Under the pieces are notes generated by a model. The model was not told the origin of the DNA. It did not search any database and saw nothing but the letters and a program-made list of their open reading frames with translations. This document shows, in pieces, positions 37,191-46,156 of a stretch of DNA of 51,861 bases (the first letter of the stretch is position 1; each line of letters begins with the position of its first letter). This stretch comes from Azonexus sp. (GTDB taxonomy: Bacteria; Pseudomonadota; Gammaproteobacteria; Burkholderiales; Rhodocyclaceae): assembly GCF_030824335.1 (NCBI RefSeq), contig NZ_JAVBXX010000024.1:1-51861 (forward strand). The letters run 5' to 3'. A program made the translations under genes and the position numbers.

Positions 37191-37200
37191 CATTAATACT

Positions 37201-37276
37201 TGGTGGCCAATCGCGGAATCGAACCACGGACACGCGGATTTTCAATCCGCTGCTCTACCAACTGAGCTAATTGGCC
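37201..37276 (-). tRNA. tRNA-Phe (anticodon GAA)
   Basis: A 76-nucleotide tRNA with encoded CCA. The acceptor GGCCAAT pairs fully with ATTGGCC; the anticodon stem GCGGA/TCCGC closes loop TTGAAAA, giving GAA. The T-arm GGTTCGATTCC is standard. The GGCC-type acceptor is the betaproteobacterial form of tRNA-Phe. Confidence 0.95.
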
Positions 37277-37289
37277 AAAACGAGGGCGC

Positions 37290-37318
37290 ATTATAGCGGG
37301 GGGTTTGGACCTTCGCAA
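37290..37318 (-). promoter_or_regulatory. tRNA-Phe promoter
   Basis: On the minus strand, TTGCGA (37313-37318) and a consensus TATAAT (37290-37295) are separated by exactly 17 bases, with the -10 box 13 bases before the tRNA 5' end and a GC-rich discriminator (GCGCCC). Confidence 0.85.
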
Positions 37319-37363
37319 GGAAATATTGAAAATAAACCACTAACGCGACGACTGGTTCGAACT

Positions 37364-38878
37364 TCAAGGGCCAAGCGGTGGAGACTGGCGGTACAACTCC
37401 GAATAATCTTCCGGCGGCAAAGGCGGCGGCAGTGGCGGATACCATGCGGCAAAGGCAACACGTGCCACGGCACCCTTGCCCCGCGGATTTGGTCGCAGAC
37501 TGGCTTGTGCATCGTGCTGATTGGCGATTTCCTGAACGATGGCCAAGCCCAGGCCACTGCCTTCGGTCGTCGCGTCATCGACCCGATAGAAGCGCTCGAA
37601 GACCAGCTCGGCCTGCTCTTCGGATATGCCGACGCCGTCATCTTCGATCTCTAGCAGAATGGTGCTCGACGTATTGATGATGCGGCAGGTGACATGCCCA
37701 CCAGCAGGGGTATAGCAAATGGCGTTGTCGATCAGGTTTTTGGCCAGTTCGCGCAACAGGAAGGCATTCCCCAGAATGATGGCTTTGCCGGTCGACTCGT
37801 AACCGAGGTCGATATTCTTTTCCAGCGCACGCATCACCCAATCTTCGACAACCTCCCTGACCAACAGGGAAAAATCCAGTGGCTCATGCTTCTGCTGGCT
37901 GATTTCACTGCCTTCCGTTCTGGCCAGCGTGAGCAGTTGATTGACCAGGCGTCCAGCCCGGTCCACACCCGTGGCAATCTGGCGCAGCGCGTGCCGCAAG
38001 GCTGCCGGGTCCGTTTCACGCGCAGCGAATTGCGCCTGGGTTTTCAGTCCGGTCAGCGGCGTGCGCATCTGGTGGGCGGCATCGGCCACAAAGCGCTGTT
38101 GCGCCTCGACGTTACGCTTCATCCGCTCCAGCATTTCGTTGAATGCCTCGACCAACGGCTCCAGTTCTTCCGGCACGCGCCGGGTAGCAATGGGCGACAA
38201 ATCGCCGGGGTCGCGATCTTCGATGGTATTGCGCAAACGAGTCAGTGGTCGCAAACCGCGCGACAGACCAAACCAGACCAGCATGACGGCAAGCGGGATG
38301 ATGATGAACTGCGGAAGAATCACGCTGGCCACGATACGGTTGGCGAGTTGCGTGCGTTTTTCCGTTGTTTCAGCCACTTCGACCAAAACCCATTGCGCAA
38401 CCGGCGCCTGCGGCTCAGCCAGGTAGGAATACGCCACCCGAAGATCCTGCCCCTTGTATTCCATGTCGCGGAAATAGATTTCCCCTGGCACCACATCGGC
38501 CAGCCTGGCAAACTCAGGCGCCGGCAGGTCATGATCGCCAACGACCAGGGCTTGATCCTGCGTCAAGACATGAAAATAGACGCTATCGAGTTCATCAGCC
38601 CGCAACATGGCCCGCGTCGAGGCGTGCAGCGACACCTGCGGCTCCCGGTTAACGAACTGGATTTGCCGACTGATCGTTGCAACGTGCTCACGCAAGGATT
38701 GGTCGTATGGGTAATTGGCGACGTTGTTCGCGAAATAATGGGTAAAGGCGATACTCAGCGGCCAGACGAAGAGCAAAGGAGCGAGCATCCAGTCCAGGAT
38801 TTCGCCGAACAGGGAGCGCTCGGTCTCCGGCGACAGCGGACTGCCGCCGCCCGAATTACTCGCTTTGTGGTCGCTCAA
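37364..38878 (-). CDS. Sensor histidine kinase of an OmpR-type two-component system
   Basis: A kinase of about 504 residues. TM1 is at ~30-50 (DWMLAPLLFVWPLSIAF), a periplasmic sensor of ~140 residues follows, then TM2 at ~190-215, a HAMP domain, HisKA with phospho-acceptor His in FVADAAHQMRTPLTG, and HATPase with N-, G1- and G2-type boxes (NLIDNAICYTPAGG, DDGVGIS, GSGLGLAI). The SLFGEILDWMLAP N-terminus is characteristic of a betaproteobacterial TctE/QseC-like group. Start is uncertain: I use the TTG at 38878, which overlaps the response-regulator gene by 23 bases; a TTG at 38908 or the ATG at 38788 are alternatives. A 37-residue Pro-rich C-terminal tail follows the ATPase. Confidence 0.88.
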   Translation of the reverse strand: MSDHKASNSGGGSPLSPETERSLFGEILDWMLAPLLFVWPLSIAFTHYFANNVANYPYDQSLREHVATISRQIQFVNREPQVSLHASTRAMLRADELDSVYFHVLTQDQALVVGDHDLPAPEFARLADVVPGEIYFRDMEYKGQDLRVAYSYLAEPQAPVAQWVLVEVAETTEKRTQLANRIVASVILPQFIIIPLAVMLVWFGLSRGLRPLTRLRNTIEDRDPGDLSPIATRRVPEELEPLVEAFNEMLERMKRNVEAQQRFVADAAHQMRTPLTGLKTQAQFAARETDPAALRHALRQIATGVDRAGRLVNQLLTLARTEGSEISQQKHEPLDFSLLVREVVEDWVMRALEKNIDLGYESTGKAIILGNAFLLRELAKNLIDNAICYTPAGGHVTCRIINTSSTILLEIEDDGVGISEEQAELVFERFYRVDDATTEGSGLGLAIVQEIANQHDAQASLRPNPRGKGAVARVAFAAWYPPLPPPLPPEDYSELYRQSPPLGP

Positions 38879-39527
38879 GGCAATAACCCAAACCGCGCAC
38901 AGTCGCAATCTTCACCCCGCCCGGCTCCAGCTTCTTGCGCAGGCGATGCACGTAAACTTCGATGGCATTGTGACTGACCTCTTCACCCCAGCCACACAAA
39001 TGGTCGACCAATTGATCCTTGCTGACCAGCCGCCCCATGCGGGTCAGCAAGACCTCAAGCAAGCCGACTTCCCGCGCCGACAGCTCCAGCGGCGTACCAT
39101 CGATCTGGGCCACACGTCCAATCTGGTCATAGGCCAGCGCACCGCACAGGATGGTCGGCGCTGTACCGGCCGAACGCCGGGTCAGTGCCCGCACCCGCGC
39201 TTCCAGTTCGGCCAGCTCGAAAGGCTTGACCATGTAGTCATCCGCACCCAGATCCAGCCCCTTGACCCGGTCGTGGGTTCCGTCCAAGGCAGTCAGAATC
39301 AATACCGGCAACTGCGAATTGCGCGAACGCAAGCGCTTCAGCACATCAAGCCCGGACAATTTTGGCAAGCCGAGATCAAGAATCAACAGGTCGTAAGATA
39401 CGGTAAGCAAGGCCGTATCGGCATCCAGTCCATTCGCCGCCCAATCTACGGCATAACCGGCCTGACGCAAGGATCGGGAAAGGCCATCAGCAATGATCGC
39501 ATCATCCTCAGCAATCAGAATTCGCAT
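38856..39527 (-). CDS. OmpR/PhoB-family response regulator
   Basis: A 223-residue regulator. The receiver domain (1-118) shows the acidic pair EDD near residue 8, phospho-acceptor Asp in LLILDLGLPKLSG, Thr in LILTALD and Lys in MVKPFE; the C-terminal winged-helix DNA-binding domain lies at ~128-220. I start at the ATG at 39527 (MRILIAEDD) because the upstream frame lacks domain sequence. The stop overlaps the sensor-kinase start. Genomic position next to actP-yjcH makes control of organic-acid uptake possible, but the two units are separated by 269 bases. Confidence 0.92.
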   Translation of the reverse strand: MRILIAEDDAIIADGLSRSLRQAGYAVDWAANGLDADTALLTVSYDLLILDLGLPKLSGLDVLKRLRSRNSQLPVLILTALDGTHDRVKGLDLGADDYMVKPFELAELEARVRALTRRSAGTAPTILCGALAYDQIGRVAQIDGTPLELSAREVGLLEVLLTRMGRLVSKDQLVDHLCGWGEEVSHNAIEVYVHRLRKKLEPGGVKIATVRGLGYCLERPQSE

Positions 39528-39550
39528 GTTTCGAAGCCCCCTTTGCTGGC

Positions 39551-39567
39551 GTAAGCATTTTGTAAGC
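39551..39567 (-). promoter_or_regulatory. Candidate autoregulatory site: GCTTAC direct repeat
   Basis: On the minus strand GCTTAC occurs twice with centres 11 bases apart, 24 bases upstream of the response-regulator start. One-turn direct repeats of this kind (compare the CTTAA-type boxes of PmrA/QseB) are the usual OmpR-family binding architecture. Confidence 0.4.
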
Positions 39568-39620
39568 CTGCCACAGTATTCTGCGCGGGCTGTTCTCCTT
39601 TTATGGTCTTGGAGTTCGAG

Positions 39621-39681
39621 GTGCAAACCCCGACTCAGGGGGTGGCCCGATCCTGCACTGGGTAACCCCCTACCGTTTTTT
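39621..39681 (+). other. Candidate structured RNA or hairpin with T6 tail in the actP-regulator gap
   Basis: Within the 269-base gap, GTGCA (39621) can pair with TGCAC (39654), enclosing a CCCC/GGGG hairpin. Alternatively GGGGGT (39638) pairs with ACCCCC (39665). The block ends in six T residues on the plus strand (39676-39681). The two structures are mutually exclusive. It could be a terminator for antisense transcription or a small RNA; I see no convincing promoter. Confidence 0.25.
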
Positions 39682-39796
39682 CCCTCAAAAGCCTTGCAAG
39701 TCTAGCAAATAACCGATGGCTCAGTTGGCCTCGGAGATTCTGTTATCGACCATAGCGCATGCGCGTTGATCTTCGGCATGAAAGTCCGGCACATTC

Positions 39797-41479
39797 TTAA
39801 TGTGAGCGCGCCACCGATGCGCCAAGCCCAGTCTCCGAACGAATCAATTGATCCAGAAACAAGGCCCGCTCCTTTTCCGCTTGCGCCGACTTGTCGAGTA
39901 CAGAAATACACCAGATCGAGAAGAAGGCCAGCGGCATGGAAAATATGGCCGGCGAAGCATAAGGAAACAACGCGCTTCCCGAAGCATTGCCCAGTACACG
40001 CTCCCAGACCGCCGGGGACAACACGGTCAGCAGCAAGGCCGTGATCAACCCGATGAAACCGCCTGCCGTCACGCCCCGGGTTGTGCAGTCCTTCCACAGG
40101 ACCGCCATGAACAGAACCGGGAAATTGGCCGAACAGGCGATGGAAAATGCCAGCATGACCATGTAAGCGACGTTCTCATGCTCGAAAAGAATACCGAGCG
40201 CAACCGCAATGACCCCAAGCATGAAGGTCGTCATTTTCGAAACGAGTCGCTCCTTCTCCGAGGTCACCACGCCCTTGCACAACACTGTGGCGTAAAGGTC
40301 ATGCGATACCGCGGAAGCACCGGATAAGGTCAAGCCAGCAACTACTGCCAAAATCGTGGTGAAAGCCACTGCCGCAATAAAACCCAGAAAAAGATCGCCG
40401 CCCAGCACATGGGCCAAATGCACCGCAGCCATGTTACTTCCACCCTGCAAGCCATTCCCAATTCGTCCACCCACGTAATACTCGGCCGGATACGGCACCA
40501 GGCTGACGATGGCACCAAAGCCGATGATGAAGGTAAGCACGTAGAAAAAGGCAATCCATGCCGTCGCCCAGGCAACCGATTTGCGTGCCTCACGAGCATT
40601 CGGAACGGTGAAGAAACGCATCAGGATATGCGGCAAGCCGGCCGTACCGAACATCAGCGCCATCCCCACCGAGATGGCCGATACGGGGTCCTTGATCAAA
40701 CCACCGGGCGCCATCAGCGCATCCTTCAGTCGGTGCAAATCCGTGGCACGGGAAAACAGCGCATCAGGATTGAAATCGAAGCGGAACAGCACGAGGAGCG
40801 CCATCAACGAAGTTCCGAACAGCAACAGGACCGCCTTGTTGATCATGACCCAAGTCGTCGAGGTCATGCCACCCAGCAGCACATACATCATCATCACAAT
40901 ACCGACCATGATCACCGAATAGGCATACTCCAGCCCGAACAATATCTTGACCAACTGGCCAGCGCCGACCATCTGGGCGATCATGTAAAACAGCACGACA
41001 GCCAGCGAGCCCAAGGCCGCGAAGGTACGCACCGGCTTCTGGGAAAAACGATACGCGGCGACGTCGGCAAAGGTGAATTTTCCGAGGTTGCGCAAGCGCT
41101 CGGCCATCAGGAAAGTAATGACCGGCCAACCGACCAGCCAGCCAATGGAAAAAATCAGTCCGTCAAAACCACTGACGAAAACCAGCCCGGAAATGCCGAG
41201 CAAGGAAGCGGCCGACATATAGTCACCGGCAATGGCAAGACCGTTCTGAAAGCCGGAAACCCCGCCGCCACCCGCATAAAAATCGGCAGAAGAACGACTG
41301 CGCGCCGTCGCCAGACGTGTCATCCACAGCGTCAGGCCGACAAAAAACAGGAAGGTACTGATCGCCGACCAGTTCGTCGGTTGGCGCACTCCGCTACCGG
41401 AAGCCGACGCAGCAAACGCCAGGCCGGCCACCCCGAGCAGCGCACCAGCCAGCAGCAAAAACTTTACGATCTTGGACAT
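39797..41479 (-). CDS. actP: Acetate/cation symporter ActP
   Basis: A 560-residue sodium:solute symporter-family protein with about 13 membrane segments, starting with a cleavable-looking hydrophobic N-terminus. [36 protein letters not shown] is the diagnostic region of acetate permeases; the later [22 protein letters not shown] is also typical. It imports acetate and other short monocarboxylates with Na+ or H+. The gene overlaps yjcH (DUF485) by 16 bases, the standard yjcH-actP order. Acetate taken up would feed the CoA-transferase and central metabolism genes elsewhere in the window. The two-component system lies just downstream on the same strand. Confidence 0.94.
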   Translation of the reverse strand: MSKIVKFLLLAGALLGVAGLAFAASASGSGVRQPTNWSAISTFLFFVGLTLWMTRLATARSRSSADFYAGGGGVSGFQNGLAIAGDYMSAASLLGISGLVFVSGFDGLIFSIGWLVGWPVITFLMAERLRNLGKFTFADVAAYRFSQKPVRTFAALGSLAVVLFYMIAQMVGAGQLVKILFGLEYAYSVIMVGIVMMMYVLLGGMTSTTWVMINKAVLLLFGTSLMALLVLFRFDFNPDALFSRATDLHRLKDALMAPGGLIKDPVSAISVGMALMFGTAGLPHILMRFFTVPNAREARKSVAWATAWIAFFYVLTFIIGFGAIVSLVPYPAEYYVGGRIGNGLQGGSNMAAVHLAHVLGGDLFLGFIAAVAFTTILAVVAGLTLSGASAVSHDLYATVLCKGVVTSEKERLVSKMTTFMLGVIAVALGILFEHENVAYMVMLAFSIACSANFPVLFMAVLWKDCTTRGVTAGGFIGLITALLLTVLSPAVWERVLGNASGSALFPYASPAIFSMPLAFFSIWCISVLDKSAQAEKERALFLDQLIRSETGLGASVARSH

Positions 41480-41793
41480 TTCAGCGCCTGACGACGTATT
41501 TCGGCAGTCTCGACATCAAACTCCCGGTTTGCCCGCCGAACATATATCACGGTCAACGCGACAGTCAGCGCAATAACCCCGAGCCCCAGCGGCAACCCCA
41601 AAGTAACGGTCAAGCCATCAACAACAGGCAGAGCCATCCAGTCGGGGCGAAAGGCAATCAGAAAAATATAGGAAAAATAGGCCAGAACGACCATGGCGGA
41701 CATTCGGAAAGCGTAACGATTGCGTTTTTTCACCAAGGCCTGAAAACGTGGATTTTCACGAATGTGGGCGTAACTTGAAGCGTGCTTTTGCAC
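41464..41793 (-). CDS. yjcH: DUF485 membrane protein YjcH
   Basis: A 109-residue inner-membrane protein with two transmembrane helices (about 30-50 and 62-88) and the family's N-terminal [15 protein letters not shown] motif. DUF485 proteins are almost always encoded immediately before actP and are thought to assist the symporter. The start is a GTG at 41793 with GGAG seven bases upstream. The stop lies 16 bases inside actP, implying coupled translation. Confidence 0.9.
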   Translation of the reverse strand: MQKHASSYAHIRENPRFQALVKKRNRYAFRMSAMVVLAYFSYIFLIAFRPDWMALPVVDGLTVTLGLPLGLGVIALTVALTVIYVRRANREFDVETAEIRRQALKCPRS

Positions 41794-41885
41794 GAAACAT
41801 CTCCATCAGGCCAGCGGCCCAGCAACGCAAGGGGCGCAAGAATAGCGCATTCCGGTTCGCAGCGCGAAATCATGAAGTTTGAACG

Positions 41886-41916
41886 AAAAAAAGCCCCGTG
41901 CGAAACGGGGCTTTTT
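41886..41916. terminator. Terminator of groES-groEL (bidirectional)
   Basis: A 7-bp GC stem (41893-41899 with 41905-41911), a 5-base loop, a T7 tail on the minus strand and T5 on the plus strand. It lies 27 bases beyond the groEL stop. Confidence 0.92.
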
Positions 41917-41942
41917 CACAGCGCAGGGCGCTCAGGCAAGCA

Positions 41943-43643
<1,701 letters not shown>

Positions 43644-43671
43644 TCAGGCGTCGTGTCTTAGGCGGCAGAAA

Positions 43672-43962
43672 TTACTTCTGCAGAACGCCCATGATGTCTT
43701 CTTCGCGCATGACCAGGACTTCCTGACCATCGACCTTGACGGCCTGACCGGCGTACTTGCCGAACAGAACACGATCACCGACCTTGACGTCGAGAGCGAT
43801 CTGCTTGCCGTTGTCGTCGCGCTTGCCCGGACCGACAGCCAGCACTTCGCCCTGATCCGGCTTTTCACCAGCGGAATCGGGGATCACGATGCCGGAAGCG
43901 GTGGTGCGCTCGGCTTCAATGCGCTTGACGATCACACGGTCATGCAAAGGACGAATGTTCAT
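43672..43962 (-). CDS. groS: 10 kDa co-chaperonin GroES
   Basis: A 96-residue GroES beginning [16 protein letters not shown]. It contains the mobile-loop sequence [14 protein letters not shown] that docks on GroEL, and ends in EDIMGVLQK. The heptameric lid caps the GroEL chamber. The open frame extends upstream to 44016 but the conserved N-terminus and an AGGAG site identify the ATG at 43962. Confidence 0.98.
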   Translation of the reverse strand: MNIRPLHDRVIVKRIEAERTTASGIVIPDSAGEKPDQGEVLAVGPGKRDDNGKQIALDVKVGDRVLFGKYAGQAVKVDGQEVLVMREEDIMGVLQK

Positions 43963-44041
43963 AGATATCTCTCCTGAAATTGTGTTCATAACACTGGAAA
44001 TTGGCCGGCTACACAAACTGCGCCGCCGGGACCGGCGCGGG

Positions 44042-44080
44042 CTATTATTAGCACTCGCGGCCGGTGAGTGCTAATAATAG
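44042..44080 (-). promoter_or_regulatory. CIRCE operator (HrcA-binding) upstream of groESL
   Basis: The canonical TTAGCACTC-N9-GAGTGCTAA is exact (44048-44056 and 44066-44074). The palindrome continues perfectly to 15-bp arms (44042-44056 and 44066-44080). HrcA repressor binding here would block groESL transcription until heat shock; hrcA itself is not in the window. Confidence 0.97.
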
Positions 44081-44102
44081 GGACGGCAAGCCTGCTTTTC
44101 AA
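44074..44102 (-). promoter_or_regulatory. groESL promoter, overlapping CIRCE
   Basis: On the minus strand TTGAAA (44097-44102) and TATTAT (44074-44079) are 17 bases apart, a good sigma-70 match, with the -10 inside the outer CIRCE arm. The same stretch reads CTTGAAA-N14-CCCTATTAT, close to the heat-shock sigma-32 pattern, so dual use is possible. Confidence 0.7.
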
Positions 44103-44186
44103 GAGCGGAGTGCAATAATTGTTTGGAACAAATATTGTTGCAGACAAAAAAATACAGCGTCAGACAACTCACTGGGCGGGTTCTAA

Positions 44187-44490
44187 ATGAGCAATAGCGT
44201 CCAGCGTCGGCTGACCATTGCCTCCCAATTTTGGACTGATCAGACTTTGAATCGCCCCGGGGCGATTCATGTGGCTCAATTGACGGACTTGCACTGGCAT
44301 ACGATCAAGGCTATCGACCATCAGCGCTTGCAGCGTCAGCATGGCTGAGTTTGTCGCCGACGATGTACGCCGCCAGGAGATGGATGAATTTGCCTTGCAC
44401 AAGGGACAGTGCTATGCAACGGTGGTGATGAACGCACAACGCATGCCTGTCCTCTGGGTCGTCGAAGGCAATAGTCGGGGCGACTCATGA
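44187..44490 (+). pseudogene. Decayed ISL3-family transposase fragment
   Basis: Two short frames carry consecutive parts of an ISL3-type transposase. The first (44187-44348) includes VAQLTDLHWHTIKAIDHQRL, matching the helix-turn-helix region before the catalytic domain. The second (44341-44490, different frame) includes EMDEFALHKGQCYATVV and LWVVEGNSRG, matching the start of the DDE domain with its first catalytic Asp (DEFAL). At least one frameshift separates them, and the N-terminal zinc-finger part and most of the DDE domain are missing. No terminal inverted repeats are recognisable. It is dead and was probably truncated by later rearrangement. Confidence 0.75.
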
Positions 44491-44531
44491 TATGCTCACG
44501 TCAAACCAATAGTGCCAACATATTTCCCACC

Positions 44532-44722
44532 ATGGAAACCAGCTTGCCACCGTCGCATTCTGTGCCAGTCCCTTTGTCCAACGCACGCAGCTACTGGCTG
44601 ACCGGCCTGTCGGGCACCGGCAAGAGCACGCTGGCGCAAGCCCTGGCCCAGCTTTTCGCGACGCCGGCCTTGCCGTTTGCGTATTGGATGGTGATGAGCT
44701 ACGGCAGGGCCTGTGCCGCGAT
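44532..44722 (+). pseudogene. Truncated, frameshifted adenylylsulfate kinase (cysC) remnant
   Basis: From an ATG at 44532 the frame gives YWLTGLSGTGKSTLAQALAQ, the N-terminal P-loop of APS kinase. About 40 codons in (near 44655) the homology moves into another frame and continues as DAGLAVCVLDGDELRQGLCRD, the next conserved block, so a one-base indel has occurred. Recognisable sequence stops at 44722, leaving roughly a third of the normal ~200 residues. An intact gene would phosphorylate APS to PAPS in sulfate assimilation. No cysD/cysN partners are nearby. Confidence 0.75.
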
Positions 44723-45032
44723 CATCGCCGAAGCTGTACACAGCATTCTTCGACTGCCACCGGTGCGCCACGCGCCAGCCGGCCAGCCCCGGAAACTCCA
44801 TGTCCAACCGACGTGCGCAGTCGCGCATCCCTTCATGGATGATTGATCGACAGCTGGAACAGCATTTCGCATTCGAAGGAACGCTGGTTCAGCGCAATTC
44901 TCATCGGACGCTTTCAATAGTCAGTTCTTCACCGACTCAAAAAATTAAATTTCAATTAAACTTCAATCAATTACTTAAGACAATCCAGAGTCCGATGGCA
45001 TTTTGGATCATTGCGAAAAGGTTTTATAAACA
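44723..45032. other. Gene-poor spacer with a very AT-rich core
   Basis: 310 bases without a supported gene. The first ~150 may hold another gene remnant read on the minus strand (a peptide with MRDCARRLDMEFPGLAGWRV around 44767-44828), which I cannot identify. Bases 44935-45030 are strikingly AT-rich (about 28% GC in 44941-45000) compared with ~60% around it, as expected of a promoter or xenogeneic-silencing region for the downstream gene. No clear -35/-10 pair was chosen. Confidence 0.4.
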
Positions 45033-46112
45033 GTGCTGAAAGATGTGGTCGAACCTACAGGGAGTGCTGACGAGCGGAGCATCTATTGCTCGCCCAACTT
45101 GGCCGCATGGTTGGACGAAAACAAAGGTTTTCTGGCTATATCAACCTACGAGTCGGCAAAAGTCTATTTTGTGCTCTCACCGGATGGCAGGGAGACGAGG
45201 ACCATCGAGCGTTTCTTCGGCCCAGCCATGGGCCTCGCATTTCAGGACAATGCCATGTGGGTTGGCTCGCGGGAGCAGTTGTGGAAATTCGTCAATGCTG
45301 GCCCTCTGGACTATCAGGGGACCCGATATGACGCCTTTTACATACCCCGATCCGGTCATTTCGTGGGCGCCTGCGATTCTCATGACTTAGCCCTTGATGC
45401 GGAATATGGCGGTAAGCGGTACAGCGTAATATTTGCCAATACCCGGCACAACTGCATCAGCACACTGGATGACTTTTACGCCTTCAAGCCGCTTTGGCGC
45501 CCGCCTTTCGTCGATGCCGTGGTCCCTGAGGATCGTTGTCACCTGAATGGTCTCTGCCTTGTGAACGGCGAACTGAACTACGCCACCGTCTGCTCCACCA
45601 CCAATACCAGCCAAGGCTGGCGGAGTCACATAAACGGCGGAGGTGCGGTATTTGACATCAGGAACAACGAAATCGTCTGTTCTGGCCTTTCAATGCCCCA
45701 CTCGCCAAAATGGCACGACAACCGGCTGTGGTTGCTGAACAGTGGATGCGGCGACTTCGGTTTTGTCGACCTAGCGCGAGGCAAGTTCATACCGGTAGCC
45801 CTCCTGCCGGGTTTTGCCCGCGGCCTGGTCTTCCACGGGCATTACGCCATCATTGCCCTGTCACGCATGCGGCCATCAGGCCTCACGACCGGCATGTTGC
45901 TGGAAAACAGGTTGAAGGCGGAAGAAATCACCCCCGTATGTGGACTAGTCATCTTCAATCTGAGAACGGGGGCCGTGGAGCACACCCTGTTCTTCGACAA
46001 GGCGGTAAACGAACTATACGACGTAGCGTTTGTGGCCGGCCCCAGGCTGCCCTATTCCCCAGGCTTTCAAGAGCCAGAAGTGCATAAAGACGTTATCCAT
46101 TTTGCTGGCTGA
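45033..46112 (+). CDS. TIGR03032-like (DUF4915) conserved protein
   Basis: A 359-residue protein resembling the TIGR03032 family. It has no signal peptide or membrane segment. Repeated strand-rich blocks such as GPAMGLAFQDNAMWVGSREQLWKF, RCHLNGLCLVNGELNYATV and MPHSPKWHDNRLWLLNSGCGDFGFVD suggest a beta-propeller-like fold, with conserved HSPKWHDNRLW and FARGLVF motifs. The biochemical role of the family is not known to me. The start is a GTG at 45033, with a weak AAAAGG about ten bases upstream. A giant surface protein begins 44 bases after its stop on the same strand, so the pair may be one transcription unit and this product may serve processing or export of the giant protein. Confidence 0.7.
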   Translation: MLKDVVEPTGSADERSIYCSPNLAAWLDENKGFLAISTYESAKVYFVLSPDGRETRTIERFFGPAMGLAFQDNAMWVGSREQLWKFVNAGPLDYQGTRYDAFYIPRSGHFVGACDSHDLALDAEYGGKRYSVIFANTRHNCISTLDDFYAFKPLWRPPFVDAVVPEDRCHLNGLCLVNGELNYATVCSTTNTSQGWRSHINGGGAVFDIRNNEIVCSGLSMPHSPKWHDNRLWLLNSGCGDFGFVDLARGKFIPVALLPGFARGLVFHGHYAIIALSRMRPSGLTTGMLLENRLKAEEITPVCGLVIFNLRTGAVEHTLFFDKAVNELYDVAFVAGPRLPYSPGFQEPEVHKDVIHFAG

Positions 46113-46156
46113 CGGTTTGGTTATCGATATTCAGGACATATATCCAGGAGTGAATT

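Noticed and set aside
44723..44870. Minus-strand peptide with MRDCARRLDMEFPGL as a real gene
   Set aside because: No start with a ribosome site, no recognised family and surrounded by gene remnants; noted only as a possible fragment.
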